Assembly (NCBI RefSeq): GCF_003096415.1
Contig: NZ_QEKH01000001.1
Coordinates: 124,001-188,000 of the forward strand
Reading direction: 5' to 3'
Length of the DNA stretch: 64,000 nucleotides
DNA from: Victivallis vadensis
Lineage (GTDB): Bacteria; Verrucomicrobiota; Lentisphaeria; Victivallales; Victivallaceae
Shown here: positions 7,362 through 15,841 of the stretch, piece by piece
Layout of the letters: each line of letters begins with the position of its first letter
Numbering within the stretch: position 1 is the stretch's first letter
The notes under the pieces: generated by a model
What the model saw: the letters and a program-made list of their open reading frames with translations, nothing else
What the model was told of the DNA's origin: nothing
Databases searched by the model: none
Translations under genes and position numbers: made by a program

Positions 7362-10300
7362 TTACGGCAACCGTTCCAGTTCACATTGCAGCTTTACCGG
7401 TTGATGAATCCGACGGCTTTCCTCCTGCAGGGCACGGACTTCCGCCTCCCCCTGCGCCAACGCCTCCGCCGACGCGCCTTCCAGAAAGCGGCGGTAATGT
7501 CCGGCCAGTGTGCTGTTATCCGGCTGTTCCGCCAGCAGCCGGCGGACCGCCTCGAACTCATCCGGCGGCAATGAAGCTCCCTCCCGCCGGGCGCGAAGCA
7601 GCAATTGACGCCCCACCAGCGGACGGCGCAGCTTCCGGTCGGCCACCACGGCCGCTTTCCGGTTCAGCGCAGCCGCCCGCTTCGACGGCAGCAGCCACGG
7701 ATTCCCCGGCAATACCGCCAGATCGACGCCGGCGGCAAACTCCCCGGCGCTTCCTGTCATCACCTCTTTGCCGTTGATGCAAAGGCGATAACGTCCATCG
7801 GCCAGCCCGGAAACGCGGAGCGTCGCCCGGTTGCGGTCGCGCCATGTTTGTTCCAGCTCCGGGGTATTCCCGAATACCGGGTCCAGCCACATCGGCAACG
7901 ATAGAGGAGTCAGGATGAAGGCCGTGCCTTTGACGTTCCACTCCGCCAGCGGACCGCTTTCCCCCTGCGCCTCCAGAATCTTCGAAGCCAGCAGATAGTG
8001 GCCGGCGCGCGCCGGATGCAGCCGGTCGGGATGGAACAGGGTGAAAGACGCATCCCGCCCCTGCCCCCGGCGGGTCGCCTCCAGCATCGGCGTATGCTGG
8101 TCGATAAAGGGCACTCCATGCCGCGCCGCCGTTTCCGCTGCGATCGCGGTGAAATCGGCCAGCGCCCGGTCGGCGCCGACGTTGTTCTCCCGCGCCGGAT
8201 CGCCGGAGGTGTATTCGTCATAACATGGCGGACTCATCAGCACCACCCGTCCGCCGCCGCTCTTCTTCAGCCGCTCCAGCAGTTCGTTGAGCTTGCGCCC
8301 GAACCGCTCCCGGCAGACCGCGCGCCGCCTTTCATAGTCCGCACCGTTTTTGCCGTCACCGTAGAGCCGCCGGTTCATATCGTTGGTGCCGATCATCACG
8401 AAAATCCAATCCGGCTTATGCGCCAGCACATCCGACTTCAGGCGGGGGATCAGGTCGAACAGCGTATCGCCGCCCACCCCGCAGTTGACCAGCCGCACGC
8501 GGCGCTCCGGGTAACGCGATTGGTAATAATTGTTCAGAAGTTCGATATAGGTGCCGTCCTGCGTGATGCTGTCTCCGGCGAAACAGACGGTTTCTCCGTC
8601 CCGGAAAGCCGGGATCAGCTGCCGCGCCCGCGGCTTCTCCATCCGCTCCGGCAGCGGCGGCAAAGGTTGCGGATTCTCCTGCTGCTCCGTCTCCGCGAAC
8701 TCCACCGGTTCGCGCCCCGGCCGTTCCAGCCGGATGCGTCCGCCGTCGCGCCTGATCTTCCAGTCTCCGATCGTAATCCACCCGTCCCGCACCACCGGAC
8801 GCCCGAACTCCGGTGCCGCCTCCTTCGGCCCGGCCTGAAGCACGGTCACAAACCGCTGCTCCGCCCCGCCGTTACACTCGGCGCGTACGTGCCACTGCGG
8901 CTCCAGCGTCTTGAAATGGCTCTTGCGGTACTCCCAGACCACCGGCTTCGGATCGAAAAAATCGGTGACGGAAAATTCCAGTTCTTCCGGTTCCAGCCAA
9001 TCCGCCCGAAGCGCCGCACGCTCCCGCACAACCGTCAGCGAACGCCCTCCGGCGTCGATCTCCGGCTTGCCGCCCAGATGGAGCAGCCAGGAATAACGGT
9101 GCCGTTTCCCGTCCGCCGCTTTCAGGTCGTCGAAAATGACCGCCGCCGCACGCTCTCCCTGCTTGAGCAGCAGGATTCCCCGGTCGAAGCGGTCCAGCGC
9201 GGGATCGAGGTAGGCCGCCGCGGCGTCGCCGCGCATCCAGACGTAGTCCTCTCCCTGCCGGAAGCCGGAGATCCGTCCCCAGCCATAGCTGCAGTCGGCG
9301 GGCTGCCCCCTGCCGTCGACCAGGATCGTATTGTGGGCGGCAGTACGGATCGTGTAGCCGAAATGGTGCCTGTCATGCCAGCCGATGTAGTAACCGGAGT
9401 CCAGCACCAGCTTCTCGCCGCGCGCCATCAGGTTGAAGGAGTTCTGATCGGCGTGGGCGTGAGCGTAAGCTCCATACGGGGAACTGCGAAATTCCAAAGT
9501 GATGTTGCGCCCGGCGTCGGCGATGTCGGTATGGGCGATCGCGATGCCGACATCGCGGAACGCGCGGGCCGGCGGCAGCGCCCCGGCCGGTTGCGGCGCT
9601 TCAAACGGCCCCCACGCCAGCGGCAGCAGCCGCAACATCAGGCCGCGCGAAAGCCGCTGCAGATCCGTCCGTTCCAGATTCAGGTAGCGGACCGCATACG
9701 CCGTCGCCGCCGGATTCGGATACAGGGCGCCGTGAAGTCCGGCCAGCAACGGCGCGGCGACGCCCAGTTCTCCGGCGGGGTCCGCGCCGTTGTCTCCAAA
9801 CCACGAGCTTTTCACATCGTTGGGGCGGGTGTAGATCGCAAACCAGACGTTATTCCGCAGCCACGGATTGCCTGCGAGGTCCAGACCGCAGAAGTTCCGC
9901 CACAGCGCGCGCGGAATCAGCGAAGTGAGCGCATTGGTCTCCACGCCGTAATGGGTCCCCTCCGCCGAGCCGCCGTCACCGCCGCCGAACCACGGGTACA
10001 GCGCGACATAAAACGGCAGCATCTGCTGCAGGAACTCCCGTGCATACGGCTCCTCTTCCCAGATCGCCATCGCGCCGCAGACCGCCTGATGCAATGTGCT
10101 CTGCCATGCATGCGCATCGTACAGGAACCGGGGAAGCGAAGCCGGGTAACGGGTCGACTTCAGCCGTTCGACGATATCCGCCCGGATCGCCGCACGCTCC
10201 TGCGCATTCAATTCATCACCCAGATAATCATAGGCGAACGCCAGCGACTGCGTGATCAATCCGTTCGCGAAATCCTGGTCGAACGCCACCTTCTTTCCCC

Positions 10301-11309
10301 GGCACCGTTCCAGCAGCGTCAGCGCCCGGCGTTTGCCCTCCGCCCGGAAATCCGGCCTGTTCAGCACCCGTCCCAACACCAGATATTCATGGATCGGGCG
10401 GCCGAAGTGCAGCACCGTCATCAGGTCGTTGATCCCCTTGACCTGCTCATCGCCCTTTTTCGCGGCAGAGAACGGACGCCCGACTCCGGCCTCCAGCTCC
10501 GCGATCAGCCGGTCGGCGTATCCTTTCATCGGGCCGGAGACGTTCGTTCCGATCCGTGCCAGTTCTTCGGCGGAGTACATCAGCCGGGGCCGCGTCTTTG
10601 AAAAGGCGTTGTAAAACTCACTCCACGGCGGCAGTTCCCACTTCACCGCCTCCGCCGACACCGTGAAACGGTACGGCCCGCCGCGTTCGCGGCCGTTGCA
10701 CAACAGCTTCCACTCCCACTCTCCCGGCGTCAGCGCCTTCTGCGGGCGGAAGAACAGCGGCTGGAACTCTCCATTCTTCACGGCAGTTCCCCGCTGCGCG
10801 CTTTTCCAGTCCGCCGCCACCGGTTTGTACAGCACCGTGTACTCCGACGCCCCCGCCAGAGCCGGCCAGCGGAAGGTCGGCGGGTTGATGTCCGGCGTCC
10901 GGTCTCGATTCGGTTCCGGCCGCGCCACATAGTGCTGGCGCGGCAGATGTAGTTCCTTCACCCGGGTCAGGGTTGCACCGCCCAGTTCGATGCCGGGCCG
11001 CCGGGTGCGGATTTCGACCCGGTCGCAGAAATCCCCGATCGCGGCATAATCCTCGACCGTTCCCCATTCCCTTGAGTTGGGCGCAATCAGCACCCGGTCC
11101 CCGAAGGCGCTGCGCAGGATGATGTTGCGCCCCGGCACCCCCTCCCCTGCCCGCGCCTTGAGTTCAAGTTTGTAGATTCCCGGCTCCGCCACCGGAATCG
11201 AAATCGTGCCGTCCGCACCCGGCTGCGCGGTGATCGCCGCCCCGGAAACGCCCCATGCCAGCCATGCGGCCGCACCGCAACCCATCAACAGTCGCTTCAT
11301 GCTTTTCAT
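7362..11309 (-). CDS. Exported fusion: heparinase II/III-type polysaccharide lyase plus SGNH/GDSL esterase
   Basis: A 1315-residue protein. Residues 1-23 are a signal peptide. About 140-450 form an alpha-barrel region like the DUF4962/heparinase N-terminal domain (YDAHAWQSTLHQAV near 403, AEGTHYGVE). About 590-800 match the heparinase II/III beta-domain, with SPYGAYAHAHADQNSF near 616 and a DSGYYIGWHDRHHFGYTIRTAAHNT stretch rich in His/Tyr, typical of uronate-polysaccharide lyases. About 905-1130 are an SGNH hydrolase: block I GDSIT near 911, block II GVGGDT, block III GTND near 973, block V HPDRLHP near 1095. The tail (1130-1315) is helical and unassigned. Inferred role: cleave an acylated acidic polysaccharide in the periplasm or outside while removing ester groups. 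Last gene of a three-gene operon, 9 bases after the pseudopilin gene. Confidence 0.85.
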   Translation of the reverse strand: MKSMKRLLMGCGAAAWLAWGVSGAAITAQPGADGTISIPVAEPGIYKLELKARAGEGVPGRNIILRSAFGDRVLIAPNSREWGTVEDYAAIGDFCDRVEIRTRRPGIELGGATLTRVKELHLPRQHYVARPEPNRDRTPDINPPTFRWPALAGASEYTVLYKPVAADWKSAQRGTAVKNGEFQPLFFRPQKALTPGEWEWKLLCNGRERGGPYRFTVSAEAVKWELPPWSEFYNAFSKTRPRLMYSAEELARIGTNVSGPMKGYADRLIAELEAGVGRPFSAAKKGDEQVKGINDLMTVLHFGRPIHEYLVLGRVLNRPDFRAEGKRRALTLLERCRGKKVAFDQDFANGLITQSLAFAYDYLGDELNAQERAAIRADIVERLKSTRYPASLPRFLYDAHAWQSTLHQAVCGAMAIWEEEPYAREFLQQMLPFYVALYPWFGGGDGGSAEGTHYGVETNALTSLIPRALWRNFCGLDLAGNPWLRNNVWFAIYTRPNDVKSSWFGDNGADPAGELGVAAPLLAGLHGALYPNPAATAYAVRYLNLERTDLQRLSRGLMLRLLPLAWGPFEAPQPAGALPPARAFRDVGIAIAHTDIADAGRNITLEFRSSPYGAYAHAHADQNSFNLMARGEKLVLDSGYYIGWHDRHHFGYTIRTAAHNTILVDGRGQPADCSYGWGRISGFRQGEDYVWMRGDAAAAYLDPALDRFDRGILLLKQGERAAAVIFDDLKAADGKRHRYSWLLHLGGKPEIDAGGRSLTVVRERAALRADWLEPEELEFSVTDFFDPKPVVWEYRKSHFKTLEPQWHVRAECNGGAEQRFVTVLQAGPKEAAPEFGRPVVRDGWITIGDWKIRRDGGRIRLERPGREPVEFAETEQQENPQPLPPLPERMEKPRARQLIPAFRDGETVCFAGDSITQDGTYIELLNNYYQSRYPERRVRLVNCGVGGDTLFDLIPRLKSDVLAHKPDWIFVMIGTNDMNRRLYGDGKNGADYERRRAVCRERFGRKLNELLERLKKSGGGRVVLMSPPCYDEYTSGDPARENNVGADRALADFTAIAAETAARHGVPFIDQHTPMLEATRRGQGRDASFTLFHPDRLHPARAGHYLLASKILEAQGESGPLAEWNVKGTAFILTPLSLPMWLDPVFGNTPELEQTWRDRNRATLRVSGLADGRYRLCINGKEVMTGSAGEFAAGVDLAVLPGNPWLLPSKRAAALNRKAAVVADRKLRRPLVGRQLLLRARREGASLPPDEFEAVRRLLAEQPDNSTLAGHYRRFLEGASAEALAQGEAEVRALQEESRRIHQPVKLQCELERLP

Positions 11310-11318
11310 TCCTTATCC

Positions 11319-12173
11319 TTACAGCTCCGGCGCCGACGGCGTCCACTCGACCACATTCGGGATCAGCACCTTGGAAAAACGCACCCGCGCCTTCGCATAT
11401 CCGTCCTGCCCCTCCGCGAAATAGCCGGGCCGCATCAGCCAGTAATAGTATTGCGAACTGCGGAAATCATTCAGCTGCAGCGAGGAAACATTGCCGCCCC
11501 AGAACAGCATATTCGCCTTGTGACCGTGCCGCAGCATTACGTTCGGCTTGCCCGCCCCCCGGTCCATGATCGCATAATTGGTGGTTTCATTCAGAAAATC
11601 CGGATCGGTGGTATCGCCGAGCACCGTGGTTTCCCCCGGCTTCATCACCAGCCGCATCGGCACCGAAATCAGCGTTTTCGTCGATCCGTCCTCCCCATCC
11701 CATTTGAAACGGTCGTGGATCGCTTTCGGCTCCCCGATGGCCGCACCGTAGGCCGCTTTGCGGAAATCATTGGCCCGCGCCGAATTGTATGCGTTCATCG
11801 AACAGACCGCCGCCTTGGGATTTCCAAGATAATTGCCGCCGCAGTTCAGGTTTCCATAGGTCTTTTCCGGCGGCACCACGAATCCCACCCATGCCGGAGC
11901 ATTCGTGCTGGTCGACACCGTCACGTTGTCGTCATTGTCGAGCGCGTATCCGGACAGCGCCAGGTAACACTGTTTCAGGTTGCTCACGCACGCAATGCCC
12001 CGCGCCGTTTCCCGCGCCTTGTTCAGCGCCGGCAGCAGCATCGCCGCCAGTATCGCAATTATAGCTATCACAATAAGCAGCTCAATAAGAGTGAACTTCT
12101 TTAAGTGACGAACTGCGGGAAGCGCCTGTTCACTCCGGCAGAATATTCCGGTCGGTTCGATCCATCGATTCAT
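11319..12173 (-). CDS. Pseudopilin-like protein with prepilin-type N terminus (H-X9-DG family, variant)
   Basis: A 284-residue protein. Residues about 26-50 are [21 protein letters not shown] followed by PALNKAR, the type IV pilin/type II secretion pseudopilin signature with Glu at +5. The residue before the cleavage site is Lys, not the usual Gly. The globular part has the cysteine-containing [11 protein letters not shown] start seen in the large H-X9-DG pseudopilin group of Lentisphaerota and Planctomycetota. The closing motif reads [14 protein letters not shown], so the usual DGH is GGN here. It sits between a dehydrogenase and a lyase-esterase gene. The function in this setting is unknown; a type II-secretion-like or surface role is possible. 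The start could also be an internal Met-free site nearer the TM segment. Confidence 0.85.
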   Translation of the reverse strand: MNRWIEPTGIFCRSEQALPAVRHLKKFTLIELLIVIAIIAILAAMLLPALNKARETARGIACVSNLKQCYLALSGYALDNDDNVTVSTSTNAPAWVGFVVPPEKTYGNLNCGGNYLGNPKAAVCSMNAYNSARANDFRKAAYGAAIGEPKAIHDRFKWDGEDGSTKTLISVPMRLVMKPGETTVLGDTTDPDFLNETTNYAIMDRGAGKPNVMLRHGHKANMLFWGGNVSSLQLNDFRSSQYYYWLMRPGYFAEGQDGYAKARVRFSKVLIPNVVEWTPSAPEL

Positions 12174-12196
12174 GATTCCTTCTCCTTATGTTTCCT

Positions 12197-13228
12197 TCAG
12201 ACTGTCAATGCTTTCTTGTGACTGGTCATCGCCGCCGCCCTTTCGCGGGTGATTTCGCCGCGCAGCGGTTCGCCCCGGAAGAAGTGGCCGAAATTTTCCA
12301 GCACATCCGGGATGAACCGCCGGATTCCGCCCAACCCGGCCACGTGCGGCGTCAGCACCACATTCGGCAGCCGGTACAGCGGACTGTCCACCGGCAGCGG
12401 CTCCCGGTAAAAAACGTCGAAAAATGCGGAAAAGCGCCGTCTTTCCAGCTCCACCATCAAATCCTCCTCCCGGATCAACCGCGCCCGGCCGTAATTGATC
12501 AGCGTCGCCCCGTCGCGGAGCGAGCGCAGCAGCCCGCCGTCCACCCGTTCGATATTGCGGTTGTTCAGCCCGGCCAGCAGCACGACCACATCGGCCTCCG
12601 CGAACACTCGTTCCAGCGAGGCCGGTTCGGCTCCCCATTCTGCCAGCGCGGCGTCGGAAGCGAAATCGCTGTGCACCAGAATCCGCGCCGGTGTGAACGG
12701 CTTCAGAAGCTCCAGATAGCTCCGTGCGATCGCTCCGAAGCCCCAGATTCCGATCGCCGCGTCCCGCAGCGACCGCACCCGGCCGCGATTCTCCCAGCGG
12801 AGCGGCTCCCCTCCTCCGAAGCGGAGGAATTCCAGCGCCCGCCCGAAGCCGAGGATCGATGCGGCCAGACACCACTCCGCGACCGAACCGGCCATCGTGT
12901 CATTGGCGGAGACCACTTTGATCCCGCGCGCAAACAACTCATCCGAAACCAGATCCGCGACCGAACCGGCGGCATGGCCGACGATCCGGAGCCGGGTGTT
13001 CCCCTCCAGCAGCTCCGCGTTGAACTGCGGCGCTCCCCATGAGGTGACCGCGCCGTCGTAGCCGCGCAGCAGCCGGTTCCAGCCTCCCGCTCCGGCCGGA
13101 GCCGTTCTCAGCAGGTCCAGTTGAAACCCCAGCCGTTCCGCCGCCGCCTCCGCGTCGCGGTTCCACAGCTTCGGAAAGTCCGCCGAATCCATCGGCGTGC
13201 AAAAGAGCAATCTCGCCCGTTCTTTCAT
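12197..13228 (-). CDS. D-isomer-specific 2-hydroxyacid dehydrogenase family protein
   Basis: A 343-residue cytoplasmic oxidoreductase. The Rossmann motif is GIWGFGAIAR near residue 160 with NAD-binding architecture of the family. The catalytic triad is visible in order: Arg in INYGRARLI, Glu in DVFYREPLP and His in LTPHVAGLG. The substrate is not evident; family members act on 2-hydroxy acids or sugar-acid derivatives, and the neighbours suggest a product of uronic acid breakdown. First gene of the operon, with promoter at 13258-13286 and a GGAGAAGCAAGG ribosome site. AraC-type regulator gene is divergent. Confidence 0.85.
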   Translation of the reverse strand: MKERARLLFCTPMDSADFPKLWNRDAEAAAERLGFQLDLLRTAPAGAGGWNRLLRGYDGAVTSWGAPQFNAELLEGNTRLRIVGHAAGSVADLVSDELFARGIKVVSANDTMAGSVAEWCLAASILGFGRALEFLRFGGGEPLRWENRGRVRSLRDAAIGIWGFGAIARSYLELLKPFTPARILVHSDFASDAALAEWGAEPASLERVFAEADVVVLLAGLNNRNIERVDGGLLRSLRDGATLINYGRARLIREEDLMVELERRRFSAFFDVFYREPLPVDSPLYRLPNVVLTPHVAGLGGIRRFIPDVLENFGHFFRGEPLRGEITRERAAAMTSHKKALTV

Positions 13229-13257
13229 CCTTGCTTCTCCGTTTTGTTTCTCCTATA

Positions 13258-13286
13258 ATTATGGCAGAAACCGGGCCGGATGTCAA
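13258..13286 (-). promoter_or_regulatory. Sigma70-type promoter of locus A operon
   Basis: On the minus strand TTGACA (complement of 13281-13286), 17-base spacer, CATAAT (complement of 13258-13263). Predicted start about 13251, giving a leader of roughly 23 bases to the dehydrogenase ATG. Confidence 0.75.
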
Positions 13287-13408
13287 CGGCAAAAATTCTA
13301 TATAACTTACACTTTTCAAAGATATCTGGTCAAAAAAACGGTTTATTTTCCCAGATCAGTTGCATAATTCAGAGAATGAGGCAATATTATTCCCGGAGGG
13401 CCGACTGC

Positions 13409-14287
13409 ATGGAAAAGACCGAATGCCTGATCAGATTCGATGACCGCAGCTATACATTGAGCGTGGAAACGCTCCACCACCGTTTCTTCCGCGGCAGTGA
13501 AAACCGCTTCCACGCCCACGCCTCCTATCATTACGTGCTGGTTTCGCAGGGAAGCTGCCTGGTGCACATCCGGGGGCGGCAGCCGGCGGAAGCGCCGCTC
13601 AACTCCCTCGTGTTCATCAATCCGCTGATCGCGCACAACTTCATCGGCGATCCTGCGACGGGGGTGGAACACACCTGCCTGATCTGGCGTTTTCTCGACG
13701 AACAGGGCAAGATCGCGCTCTTTCCGCTGCAGCAGCTGCTCGCACCGGAACAACGGGAATGGCCGGATTTCGGCATCATCCGCCTGAACGATTTCGATGC
13801 GCGCAACTTCCTGCAGAAACAGCGCGCCGCGGAACTGGCGTACAACAACCGCGAGGATTTTTCCGCCTCGGTGAAGATTTTCGAGCTGTTCTTTCTGGGG
13901 CTGAACCTGCTCAATGTGAAAGGCGGTGCTCCCGAAGCGGAGCCGGACAACGAAAAGCGGATCGTCAAACTGATCGAACAGGCGGTTGAACGGAGCCTGA
14001 CCCACGAGGATTTCAGCATCGGCAAGCTGTCGCGCACCATCGGGCTGCACCCGAACTATCTCAACACCGTATTCAAATCGGCCACCGGAATCACCTTGAG
14101 CGCCTACATCATCCAGCGCCGGATCGACTTCGCGCGGATGCTGCTGGAATCGACCTCCTACAATCTGAGCGAGATCGCGGAAATGTGCGGTTTCCGCCGC
14201 CTGAGCTACTTTTCGCGGGTTTTCCGCAAGCACTGCGGCACCAATCCGAGCAGCTACCGCAACCGCCGCCACGGCGGGAAATACTGA
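13409..14287 (+). CDS. AraC-family transcriptional regulator
   Basis: A 292-residue regulator. Residues about 1-150 form a cupin-like sensor (HAHASYHYVLVSQGSCLVHIRG, INPLIAHNF). The last ~100 residues hold two helix-turn-helix motifs of the AraC/XylS type (LSRTIGLHPNYLNTVFKSATG and LSEIAEMCGFRRLSYFSRVFRKHCGTNPSSYR). I chose the ATG at 13409 because GGAGG (13395-13399) lies 9 bases upstream; the frame is open further up to 13280. Divergent from the hydroxyacid dehydrogenase-pseudopilin-lyase operon, and so its likely regulator, presumably responding to a sugar. Confidence 0.9.
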   Translation: MEKTECLIRFDDRSYTLSVETLHHRFFRGSENRFHAHASYHYVLVSQGSCLVHIRGRQPAEAPLNSLVFINPLIAHNFIGDPATGVEHTCLIWRFLDEQGKIALFPLQQLLAPEQREWPDFGIIRLNDFDARNFLQKQRAAELAYNNREDFSASVKIFELFFLGLNLLNVKGGAPEAEPDNEKRIVKLIEQAVERSLTHEDFSIGKLSRTIGLHPNYLNTVFKSATGITLSAYIIQRRIDFARMLLESTSYNLSEIAEMCGFRRLSYFSRVFRKHCGTNPSSYRNRRHGGKY

Positions 14288-14296
14288 AAACCGACA

Positions 14297-14379
14297 TGGT
14301 GCGCGAGAGGGGACTTGAACCCCTACTCCGAAGAACCGGAACCTAAATCCGGCGCGTCTGCCAATTCCGCCACTCGCGC
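14297..14379 (-). tRNA. tRNA-Leu (anticodon TAG)
   Basis: 83 bases with CCA, class II. Acceptor GCGCGAG/CTCGCGC, anticodon stem CCGGA/TCCGG with loop TTTAGGT (anticodon TAG), a variable arm around TTCTTCGGAG, and T loop TTCAAGT. Confidence 0.93.
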
Positions 14380-14472
14380 ATTGTCGGCTAATATAACCGG
14401 GATTTCCCGAATTATCAAGGAGCCGGCCGAAGCCGATCCGCGCTTTTTTCGGCATTTATCGCATTCTTTCCT

Positions 14473-14500
14473 TTGGAATTCGGCAAAACCGGTGTATTAT
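14473..14500 (+). promoter_or_regulatory. Candidate promoter of hflX
   Basis: TTGGAA (14473-14478), 16-base spacer, TATTAT (14495-14500). A TATAAT at 14501 is badly spaced. It lies between the tRNA-Leu gene and the hflX start. Confidence 0.45.
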
Positions 14501-14551
14501 TATAATGAAACCGAAACAGTATTCATCGCAGGAAAGCACATCCCGGAAAAC

Positions 14552-15841
14552 ATGATCGATATCGCCTCAGATTCCAGAAAGAAAGTGGAACGCGCCTTGC
14601 TGATCGGCATACGCGCCCCCGAAGAAACCGACGCCGAAGTGTACGAGCATCTGGACGAACTCGCCGACCTCGTCCGCAACCTTGACATCGTCCCCCTCGA
14701 ACCGCTGGTCGTCAACCTGCATACGGTGATGCCGCAATATTACGTCGGCTCCGGCAAAGCCCGAGAAATCGCCCAGATCGCGCAGGAGTGCGAAGCGGAC
14801 TGCCTGATCTTCGACACCCCGCTGACGCCGTCCCAGCAGCGCAACTGGGAGCGGCTCACCAAAACCTGCGTGATCGACCGCGAGGAGGTGATCCTCGATA
14901 TTTTCGCGGAACGCGCGCAGACCCGTGAAGCCGTGCTGCAGGTGGAGCTGGCGCGGGCGCAGTATTCGCTGCCGCGCCTGACCCGCGCCTGGACCCACCT
15001 CTCCCGCCAGCACGGCGGCGGCGCCACCACCCGCGGCGAGGGAGAAGCCCAGATCGAAACCGACCGGCGGCTGCTCCGGCGGCGCATCCAGCAGCTCCGA
15101 GAAGAGCTTGAAACCGTCCGCAAGCAGCGCACCACCCAGCGCAAGGCGCGGCAGCGCAACGCCGTGCCGCACGGCGCGATCGTCGGCTACACCAACGTCG
15201 GGAAATCCTCCATCCTCCGGGCGCTCTCCGGGGCGGAAATCCTGGTCAAAGACCAGCTTTTCGCGACGCTGGACCCGACCACCCGCCGCATCACGCTCGA
15301 CGACAACCTCGAGCTCCTGCTGACCGATACGGTCGGCTTCGTGCGCAAACTGCCGCACTCCCTCGTAGAAGCCTTCAAATCCACGCTCGAAGAGGCGGTG
15401 CTGGCGGATTTCCTGCTGCTGGTGCTCGACCTTTCCAGCAACCAGCTCGACGCGGAGTGGGAGACCACCATGTCCGTACTCAAGGAGCTGGGCGCCGAAG
15501 AAAAGAATATTCAGGTCGTCTTCAACAAGCTCGACCTCGTCGACCGGGAAAACGATCTGGTACGGCTCGCCCGGATGAACGGCCTGTTCCCGACCGCGAT
15601 CTATATTTCCACCGCGACCGGCGAAGGCATGGATAAGCTCCGGGAACGGCTCGCGTCCCTCGCCTCGGAGCGCTTCGAGCTGCTCCGGGTCACCCTGCCC
15701 CCGGCCCGTTCCGACCTCGCGGCGCTCGCCCACGCCAGCGGCCGCATCTACGAGGAGAACTACAACGATCAGGGCGAGCTGGAACTGGTGTTCACCATCG
15801 GGCCGGTTCACCGGCATAAGTTCGAGGAGTTCAGACGATGA
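14552..15841 (+). CDS. hflX: GTPase HflX (ribosome-associated)
   Basis: A 429-residue GTPase that splits or rescues ribosomes under stress. The N-terminal HflX domain includes YYVGSGKAREIA and DTPLTPSQQRNWE; the coiled linker carries RGEGEAQIETDRR. The G domain has G1 GYTNVGKSS near residue 211, G3 DTVGFVRKLP and G4 NKLD. The true start is the ATG at 14552 after AGGAAAG; the frame is open upstream into the tRNA-Leu gene, but that part is not protein-like. The stop overlaps the next ATG by 4 bases, so the TPR/coiled-coil gene is coupled. Confidence 0.93.
   Translation: MIDIASDSRKKVERALLIGIRAPEETDAEVYEHLDELADLVRNLDIVPLEPLVVNLHTVMPQYYVGSGKAREIAQIAQECEADCLIFDTPLTPSQQRNWERLTKTCVIDREEVILDIFAERAQTREAVLQVELARAQYSLPRLTRAWTHLSRQHGGGATTRGEGEAQIETDRRLLRRRIQQLREELETVRKQRTTQRKARQRNAVPHGAIVGYTNVGKSSILRALSGAEILVKDQLFATLDPTTRRITLDDNLELLLTDTVGFVRKLPHSLVEAFKSTLEEAVLADFLLLVLDLSSNQLDAEWETTMSVLKELGAEEKNIQVVFNKLDLVDRENDLVRLARMNGLFPTAIYISTATGEGMDKLRERLASLASERFELLRVTLPPARSDLAALAHASGRIYEENYNDQGELELVFTIGPVHRHKFEEFRR

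Noticed and set aside
7998-10601. 867-codon open frame on the plus strand opposite the lyase-esterase gene
   Set aside because: Arg/Gln/Pro/His-rich translation without any domain; antisense to a protein with clear motifs in GC-rich DNA.
14315-14551. N-terminal extension of hflX through the tRNA-Leu gene
   Set aside because: The extension would translate tRNA sequence; HflX homology starts after the ATG at 14552, which has a ribosome site.
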